In this document: piece after piece, positions 58,889 through 64,000 of the stretch
Position numbering within the stretch: the stretch's first letter is position 1
Layout: each line of letters opens with the position of its first letter
Origin: JAPLKX01 sp035530195
GTDB taxonomy: Bacteria; Hydrogenedentota; Hydrogenedentia; Hydrogenedentales; SLHB01
Direction: 5' to 3'
NCBI GenBank assembly: GCA_035530195.1
Contig: DATKVG010000181.1
Span: forward strand, 1 to 64,000
Length of the DNA: 64,000 bases
The notes under the pieces: model-generated
The model's database searches: none
What the model was told of the DNA's origin: nothing
The model's input: the letters and a program-made list of their open reading frames with translations, nothing else
Translations under genes and position numbers: made by a program

Positions 58889-59895
58889 TTTGTAGGCGCC
58901 TGGCCGTCCCCGTTGAATTCCTGCCGGATCTGCTTCAGCACGACTTCGCACGCCTCCTCGATCGGCAACTCGAGCGTCGCGCCCGCCGCACCCGAATGCC
59001 CGCCGCCACCGAACTTCCGCAGGAAGGTGGCGCTGTTGAACGTGCTGTGCGACCGCACGCTCACCTTCGTCGAGCTCTCATTCACCTCGCGAAACAAAAT
59101 GCCCACGTCCACGCCGCGGATGTTGCGCGCAAAATCCACCAGCCCGCTGAAATCCTCCAGTTCCGCCGACGTGCGTTCAATGTCCGCCGCCGTCAGCGTC
59201 GAATACGCCACGCGCCCGCCCGCGTCGCAACGCATCCGCTCGAGCACCAGCGTCAGCAGCTTGAACTTCGGCTTCGACAACTCGTCGAATACCCGGCTCG
59301 AGATCTCCGGCACGTTGATGCCTGTCTCGAGCAGCGCCGCCGCAATCCGGTGCGATCGCGCGGTCGTGTTGGCAAACCGGAAACCGCCCGTGTCCGTGAT
59401 GATCGAAACATACGCGCACTCGGCCACGTCACGGCTTATGGGCAGCCCCGCCGCCATGAAAAGCTCGACAACTATCTCGCCGACCGCCCCGTACGTCGCA
59501 TCTACAAAACGGATGTCGCCGTCCGGGCGATCTTCAAGATGATGGTCGATCACGATCACTTTTTTCGCTTTCGCCACCGATTCCCGCACGCGCCCCAGCC
59601 GGTCCATGCGCGCCACGTCCACAACAATCGCCACGTCCACCGCCTTGTACGGCGCGGAATCGGTTACAATGTCCGACGCGCCCGACAGCCACTGATAATT
59701 CCGAGGCACCGGGTCTTCGTTGACACACAGCACGTCCCGCTTCCCCAACGCACGAAGCAGGTGGTATACGCAAAGCATGCTGCCGATCGAGTCACCGTCC
59801 GGGCTCGTATGCGAAGTCACCAGAAAACTCTTGCCCGCCGAAACCGCCGCCAACACCTTGTTCAACGCCTGCTTATTCTTCTTCAGTGCTGCCAT
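58885..59895 (-). CDS. nrnA: DHH/DHHA1 phosphoesterase, NrnA-type (oligoribonuclease/pAp phosphatase)
   Basis: 336 residues from the ATG at 59895. Degrades short RNA oligonucleotides and 3'-phosphoadenosine 5'-phosphate. Motifs: VTSHTSPDGDSIGSML (metal), DVARMDRLG, VIVIDHHLEDRPDG (DHH), SIITDTGGFRFANTT, and the DHHA1 end FGGGGHSGAAGATLE. It replaces Orn in bacteria that lack it. It overlaps both rbfA (23 bp) and truB, so it is translationally coupled in the operon. Confidence 0.95.
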   Translation of the reverse strand: MAALKKNKQALNKVLAAVSAGKSFLVTSHTSPDGDSIGSMLCVYHLLRALGKRDVLCVNEDPVPRNYQWLSGASDIVTDSAPYKAVDVAIVVDVARMDRLGRVRESVAKAKKVIVIDHHLEDRPDGDIRFVDATYGAVGEIVVELFMAAGLPISRDVAECAYVSIITDTGGFRFANTTARSHRIAAALLETGINVPEISSRVFDELSKPKFKLLTLVLERMRCDAGGRVAYSTLTAADIERTSAELEDFSGLVDFARNIRGVDVGILFREVNESSTKVSVRSHSTFNSATFLRKFGGGGHSGAAGATLELPIEEACEVVLKQIRQEFNGDGQAPTK

Positions 59896-60286
59896 CCTTC
59901 TGACCTTCCGGCGGTTGTTTGCCGGCTTCCTCGCCCGGATCCGCCTCATGCAGCTCCCGGAACACGTTCTCCAAATGAAATACGCGGTCCAGCGTATCGT
60001 CCGGGAAAAACCGGATTTCAGGCGCGAACCGCAGCTTCAGGTTGCGCGCCACTACCCCGCGCAGCCACCTCGCGCTCCGCTCGAGGCCCACCAGCGAACT
60101 TTTCTTCTCGCTCTCACTGCCGTACAGGCTCACGTAAACGTTCGCGTACTTGAGGTCCGGCGACATCCGGACCGACATCACCGAGACAAAACCGATCCGG
60201 GGATCTTTCAACCCCTTCACGATAAGCCGCGCAATTTCCTCGCGCACCAGCTCGCCGACCCGCCGCGGGCGTCCCTTATCGCTCAT
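59873..60286 (-). CDS. rbfA: Ribosome-binding factor A
   Basis: 137 residues. A KH-fold factor for 30S maturation and cold adaptation. Signature: RVGELVREEIARLIVKGLKDPRIGF and KLRFAPEIRFFPDDTLDR; the core ends near residue 115 and a Glu/Gly/Pro tail follows. Length 137 is slightly long because of this acidic tail. ATGA overlap with the DUF503 gene upstream. Conserved in the infB operon. Confidence 0.96.
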   Translation of the reverse strand: MSDKGRPRRVGELVREEIARLIVKGLKDPRIGFVSVMSVRMSPDLKYANVYVSLYGSESEKKSSLVGLERSARWLRGVVARNLKLRFAPEIRFFPDDTLDRVFHLENVFRELHEADPGEEAGKQPPEGQKDGSTEEE

Positions 60287-60564
60287 AGCATTTCAATCCG
60301 GTAATCGAGCAGTTCCACCCCGTTTTTACTGGCCGAGAACCGCGCGATTTCGTTGAGTTGATCGTTTGCGTGCCGGCTGTCGTCGGACACGACGCAGGCC
60401 GCCAGCCGCGAACGGCCCCACGCCTCCTTAAACTCGATTTCCGCCACCGAACAATTAAACCGGTTGTGCAGCAACTGCTTGAGGCTCTTCATTACCCGGC
60501 GCTTGTCTTTCAGCGATCGCGACTCCGGGATCAGGAAGTCCATCTGCAGCAACCCGATCGTCAT
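60283..60564 (-). CDS. DUF503 (YlxP-like) protein
   Basis: 93 residues, a small conserved protein of the infB operon of unknown function. Typical text: IGLLQMDFLIPESRSLKDKRRVMKSL is present in part as IPESRSLKDKRRVMKSLKQL, followed by FNCSVAEIEFKEAWGRSRLA. Family members are found between infB and rbfA in Firmicutes and other phyla and may aid ribosome assembly. It overlaps rbfA by four bases. The gap to infB is 188 bp, unusually long for this cluster. Confidence 0.9.
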   Translation of the reverse strand: MTIGLLQMDFLIPESRSLKDKRRVMKSLKQLLHNRFNCSVAEIEFKEAWGRSRLAACVVSDDSRHANDQLNEIARFSASKNGVELLDYRIEML

Positions 60565-60579
60565 CTTGTTCCACTATGG

Positions 60580-60708
60580 GTCACCACAAAACACCTCTTG
60601 CACACTGGGCCGTTTCACTGCGCGCTGATCGTGCCCAAGCGAATGATTCCTAAACTTTGTCTTGTGGTGACGCCTAAGCCGCAACAGGCGCGGTGGCGCG
60701 CCTGTTGC
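60580..60708. other. Inverted repeats and a 12-bp hairpin between infB and DUF503
   Basis: GTCACCACAA (60580-60589) is exactly complementary to TTGTGGTGAC (60662-60671), and directly beyond is a perfect 12-bp hairpin, GCAACAGGCGCG (60681-60692) with CGCGCCTGTTGC (60697-60708) around a GTGG loop. No T run follows on the minus strand, so it is more likely an attenuator, RNA-stability structure or repeat than a simple terminator. Confidence 0.55.
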
Positions 60709-60752
60709 TCATAGCCCTATGCCCTTTGCGGCGTCCCGCGGCTTCACGGCCC

Positions 60753-63551
60753 CTACGCCAGCGCCTTCGCAATCTGCTCGACCTTGTACGCCTCGATCAC
60801 GTCGCCTTCCTTAATGTCCTCGTAATTCTCGAGCTTGATGCCGCACTCCAGCCCGGCCGTCACGCTGCGCACATCTTCCTTGCCGCGCCGAAGCGTGCCG
60901 ATCCGGCCCGTGTAAATAATCTGGTCGTCCCGCGTCAGGCGCACCTGCGCGCCCCGCGCCACTTCGCCATCCTGCACGGAGCAGCCCGCGACGTTCCCAA
61001 ACGTCGACGACCGGAAAACCTGCCTGATTTCAACGTGGCCCGTCACCGTCTCCTTGCTTTCCGGAGCCAGCATGCCCTCGAGCGCCGCCTTCACGTCGGC
61101 TATGGCTTCGTAAATCACGCGATAGGTCCGGATATCCACGCCTTCGTGTTCGGCCAGTTTCTTGACCTTCGCGTTGGCGGTCACGTGGAACCCGATAATG
61201 ACCGCGTCGCTCGCGCTGGCCAGGAGCACGTCGCTCTCATTGACGCCGCCCACCCCGCCGTGAACCAGGTCCACCCGGACTTCTTCATTGCCCAGCTTGG
61301 CCAGGCTCGTGCTCAGCACGTCCACGCTCCCCTGAACGTCCGCCTTCAACACCACCCGCAACTCGCTCTTCTCGCCCGCCAGCATCTGCGCGTGGAAATC
61401 TTCGAGCGTGATATGTTTGGCCGCGGGGCCGAGCCGCTGCTTGCTCAGTTCCATCCGCCGCTCCGCGATGGCCCGCGCCACACGTTCGTCGCTGACCACG
61501 TTGAACGTCGTGCCGGCTTCCGGTGGCTCGCTGAATCCCGTTACGACAACCGGCGTCGCCGGGCCCGCTTCCTGCACGGGCTCGCCCCGCGAATTCTGCA
61601 GCGTCCTCACGCGCCCGTGCGTCTCCCCGGCCAGGAAAAAGTCGCCGACTCGCAGCGTCCCGTTCTGTACCAGCACCCAGGCAACCGGGCCCATTCCGCG
61701 CGTGATTTCCGACTCCACGATCACGCCCTGAGCCCGTTTCGTCGGGTTTGCCTTCAGATCCAGCAACTCCGCCTCCAACAGCAGCAGTTCCATCAGTTCA
61801 TCCACGCCCTGCTTGGTTTTGGCCGAGATGTTTTTTATGATGGTCTTGCCGCCCCACTGCTCGTCGACCAGGTTGTACTGCGTCAGTTCCTGCCGGATCC
61901 GGTCGGGCTGTGCGTCCGGCTTGTCGCACTTGTTGATCGCCACGACGATCGGCACTTCCGCCGCCCGCGCGTGATCGATCGCTTCTATCGTCTGCGGCAT
62001 AACGCCGTCGTCCGCCGCTACCACCAGCACCACGATGTCCGTCGCTTTCGAACCTCTTGCCCGCATCTGCGTGAAGGCCTCGTGGCCCGGCGTATCGAGG
62101 AACACCACGCGCCCGGTCTTGATTGGCACGTCGTATGCCGCAATGTGCTGCGTGATCCCGCCCGCCTCGCCTTCCGCCACGTTCGCCGATCGCACCACGT
62201 CAAGCAGAGTCGTCTTGCCGTGGTCCACGTGGCCCATCACCGTGATCACCGGCGCCCGCGCCGCAACGTCCTCCGGGTTGTCCGGCTCCGCGGCCAGCAC
62301 CAACTCCTCTTCGGGGATCGCCGTCCGCACCTCGAAACCACGGGCCTCCGCCACTTGCCGGATAATTTCGATTCCGAGCGTGTGGTTTTTCGTGGCCAGC
62401 ACGTCGTGGTCCATCAAATCCAGAATAATATCGTTCACCGGCACGTCCATCGCCTGGGCCAGCGCTTCCACCGTCATCCGATCCTCGACCTCGAGGATTT
62501 CCGGCGTCTCCACGTCCTGCGTAACCGCCGCCTCGCCCTCATGCACGCGCTTCCGCTTGTGCCGGCGGGGAACCCCGCCCGCCATACCGCCCGACTGGTA
62601 CTCCCGAACCGCGATCGCCGCGTCACGCCGCAGGATCGCCTCCGCCCGCTCCTTCTCCGCCCGCTTCATCCGTTTCCGGGCCGTCTTCCCGGTTGAGCCC
62701 GTCTTGCGATGCCGGACTTCCTCCTCCGGCGCCTGCAACATCCGCTCGGCCCGCTGCTGTTTTTCCAGTTTCTGCAGCTTCGCTGGCTTGGCCTGTTCCT
62801 TTTTGGGCTGTTTGAGGTTGCGTTCCGCCGCTTTGCGGATCACTTCCGCTACCACGGCGGGATCCGGCTCGGGCAACGGCCGCGCCGCCGCCTTGGCACG
62901 CCGCTTTTCTTCCTCTTCCTGGCGCCGCTGCGCCTCCGCAAGAAGACCCGACTCCTCCTCTTCCTCCTCCACCACCGCTTCCCGATCAAGACCCATCGTC
63001 TCGGCCTCGGGTATATCCAGGCGAGTCCCGTCCGCCCGCAACACCTCCACCGTCCGCACCTCGTGCTCGATCGCGCTCCCAATAACGATCGCCGGGCCTT
63101 TCGGTTTTTCCTGTGCCGGCAGGATTTCCGCGTACTTCTTCTTCGCCGCCGGCTTCCCGGCCGCCTCAACAGCCGCCGCTGGCGCTTCCAGTTCCGCCAC
63201 CACCGCGCCGGACGCGCCCGCGGCTTCCGCCGCAAGACGCGCCGCTTCCGCCGCCTTTCGTTCCGCCGCTTCCTGCTTGGCTTTCGCTGCCGCCCGCTTC
63301 TTTGCCTCCGCCTTCCGCTTCTGCTCCGCCTTTTTGGCCGCCTCCTCCTTTTTCTTCCGCTCTTTCAGCTTGGCATCGCGCACCCGTTCGGCTACGGAGT
63401 CATCCTCGTCGTACTCGATCAGAAGGTCGCATTCCTCGTCTGAAATCTCCGCGGCCGCGCTGTCCACTTCAAACAGCATGTAACGCAGCACTTCCAGCGC
63501 CTTCTCCTCGTTCATGTCTAATTTCTTTGCCAAACGGGCAATCGTCTGCAT
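60753..63551 (-). CDS. infB: Translation initiation factor IF-2
   Basis: 932 residues. The GTPase that delivers fMet-tRNA to the 30S subunit. An IF2_N motif (MQTIARLAKKLDMNEEKAL) opens it, then about 230 residues of Lys/Ala/Glu helix-rich linker (KKKEEAAKKAEQKRKAEAKK). The G domain has G1 VITVMGHVDHGKTTLLDV, G3 DTPGHEAF, G4 NKCDKP; domains II, III and IV follow (VKLTRDDQIIYTGRIG-like end at GRIGTLRRGKEDV). Start supported by TGGAGG upstream. Next gene upstream is nusA (40 bp). Confidence 0.98.
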   Translation of the reverse strand: MQTIARLAKKLDMNEEKALEVLRYMLFEVDSAAAEISDEECDLLIEYDEDDSVAERVRDAKLKERKKKEEAAKKAEQKRKAEAKKRAAAKAKQEAAERKAAEAARLAAEAAGASGAVVAELEAPAAAVEAAGKPAAKKKYAEILPAQEKPKGPAIVIGSAIEHEVRTVEVLRADGTRLDIPEAETMGLDREAVVEEEEEESGLLAEAQRRQEEEEKRRAKAAARPLPEPDPAVVAEVIRKAAERNLKQPKKEQAKPAKLQKLEKQQRAERMLQAPEEEVRHRKTGSTGKTARKRMKRAEKERAEAILRRDAAIAVREYQSGGMAGGVPRRHKRKRVHEGEAAVTQDVETPEILEVEDRMTVEALAQAMDVPVNDIILDLMDHDVLATKNHTLGIEIIRQVAEARGFEVRTAIPEEELVLAAEPDNPEDVAARAPVITVMGHVDHGKTTLLDVVRSANVAEGEAGGITQHIAAYDVPIKTGRVVFLDTPGHEAFTQMRARGSKATDIVVLVVAADDGVMPQTIEAIDHARAAEVPIVVAINKCDKPDAQPDRIRQELTQYNLVDEQWGGKTIIKNISAKTKQGVDELMELLLLEAELLDLKANPTKRAQGVIVESEITRGMGPVAWVLVQNGTLRVGDFFLAGETHGRVRTLQNSRGEPVQEAGPATPVVVTGFSEPPEAGTTFNVVSDERVARAIAERRMELSKQRLGPAAKHITLEDFHAQMLAGEKSELRVVLKADVQGSVDVLSTSLAKLGNEEVRVDLVHGGVGGVNESDVLLASASDAVIIGFHVTANAKVKKLAEHEGVDIRTYRVIYEAIADVKAALEGMLAPESKETVTGHVEIRQVFRSSTFGNVAGCSVQDGEVARGAQVRLTRDDQIIYTGRIGTLRRGKEDVRSVTAGLECGIKLENYEDIKEGDVIEAYKVEQIAKALA

Positions 63552-63591
63552 CTACGCTTACCTCCAAGCCGTACCGTATCGCTGTGTGCGA

Positions 63592-64000
63592 TTACTCTCT
63601 CATGGTGTTTTCTCCAAAAGGCTCCGCGGTTTCGCCGGGTTCTGGTTTCTCTTCCCCGGCCGGTGCCGTCCTGCTCTCCGCCAGCTCATCCGGCCCTTCT
63701 TCCACAGGGCCTTCCTCGCCCGCCGCGCCACCCGAAGGCGCCTGGCCTTCCTGGTTGCTGCGGATGTCAATGTTCCACCCAATCAGCTTCGACGCCAGCC
63801 GCGCGTTCTGCCCCCGCTTCCCAATCGCCAGCGACAACTGGTCGTGCGGCACGATCACCAGGATGCTCTTCGTGTCCGCGTCGACTTTCATCCCGACGAT
63901 GTCCGCCGGGTTCAACGCGTTCGTGCAAACCTCCACCGGATCCTCGCTCCACCGCACGATATCGATCTTCTCGCCGCTCAACTCTTCCACCACCGCCCGT
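63592..64000 (-). CDS. nusA: Transcription factor NusA, C-terminal part
   Basis: Partial gene, running off the window's right edge (frame open from 64000: RAVVEELSGEKIDIVRWSEDP). It regulates transcription pausing, termination and antitermination. What is seen is the end of the second KH domain (LVIVPHDQLSLAIGKRGQNARLASKLIGW) followed by an acidic, Pro/Gly-rich tail. The tail is not the usual two AR repeats of Escherichia coli NusA. First gene in view of the nusA-infB operon. Confidence 0.93.
   Translation of the reverse strand, partial: RAVVEELSGEKIDIVRWSEDPVEVCTNALNPADIVGMKVDADTKSILVIVPHDQLSLAIGKRGQNARLASKLIGWNIDIRSNQEGQAPSGGAAGEEGPVEEGPDELAESRTAPAGEEKPEPGETAEPFGENTMRE

Noticed and set aside
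60693..62696. Long plus-strand frame opposite infB
   Set aside because: Antisense to a highly conserved gene; His/Arg/Leu-rich composition typical of high-GC shadow frames.

Overview
The window looks like a piece of chromosome from an uncultured, high-GC, Gram-negative heterotroph. TolC-type outer-membrane channels, lipobox lipoproteins and an adaptor-linked efflux system imply two membranes. The mix of a GH38 alpha-mannosidase, a DUF1080 sugar hydrolase, an uroporphyrinogen-decarboxylase-like enzyme, TIM-barrel sugar enzymes and dense palindromic repeats resembles Planctomycetota, Lentisphaerota or Hydrogenedentota genomes. The intact ftsA argues against typical Planctomycetia. This placement is inference; there is no rRNA marker in the window. 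Layout, left to right. 1-6 kb: an acyltransferase cut by the window edge, a TolC channel, an uroporphyrinogen-decarboxylase-like protein, an exported DUF1080 protein and an exported alpha/beta hydrolase. 6.2-10.4 kb: a 1287-residue membrane-anchored protein with about eleven 77-residue coiled-coil repeats and a leucine-rich C-terminus, then a 64-residue GspF-N-like mini-protein with its own promoter and terminator. 10.5-13.7 kb: fumC and metG. 13.7-14.2 kb: repeat-filled DNA. 14.2-19.8 kb, minus strand: a glycosyltransferase-methyltransferase fusion, a TrkH potassium channel with two partial TrkA subunits, and a sodium:alanine symporter. 20.1-22.4 kb: a two-ATP-cone NrdD relative that has lost the glycyl-radical domain. 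22.45-27.3 kb: an accessory island with insertion-sequence scars (two IS30 transposase fragments in opposite orientation), a palindromic MITE-like element, a TIR-domain chimera, an attC-like site followed by a HEPN-like gene, and a membrane-anchored protein of unknown function. 27.6-32.2 kb, minus strand: guaB-guaA and malic enzyme. 32.3-35.8 kb: an ABC export operon (ATPase, adaptor, permease) and acpS. 35.9-43.4 kb, minus strand: GH38 mannosidase, a small lipoprotein, ftsA and a large coiled-coil protein. 43.6-50.8 kb: a hexapeptide acyltransferase, a B12-binding radical SAM enzyme, a cysteine-rich PAS protein, and a carbohydrate group (GH10-like protein, amidohydrolase, HpcH/HpaI aldolase, xylose-isomerase-like protein). 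50.9-56.9 kb, minus strand: a complete second efflux operon (TolC, adaptor, ATPase, permease). 57-64 kb, minus strand: the conserved nusA-infB-DUF503-rbfA-nrnA-truB-ribF translation operon. How it fits together: the housekeeping genes (guaBA, fumC, metG, acpS, ftsA, nusA-ribF) look intact and ordinary. The unusual content lies in the 22-27 kb island, in the 77-residue-repeat protein, in the catalytically stripped NrdD relative, and in at least six families of dispersed palindromic or tandem repeats that sit just downstream of genes and in several cases form terminator-like hairpins.
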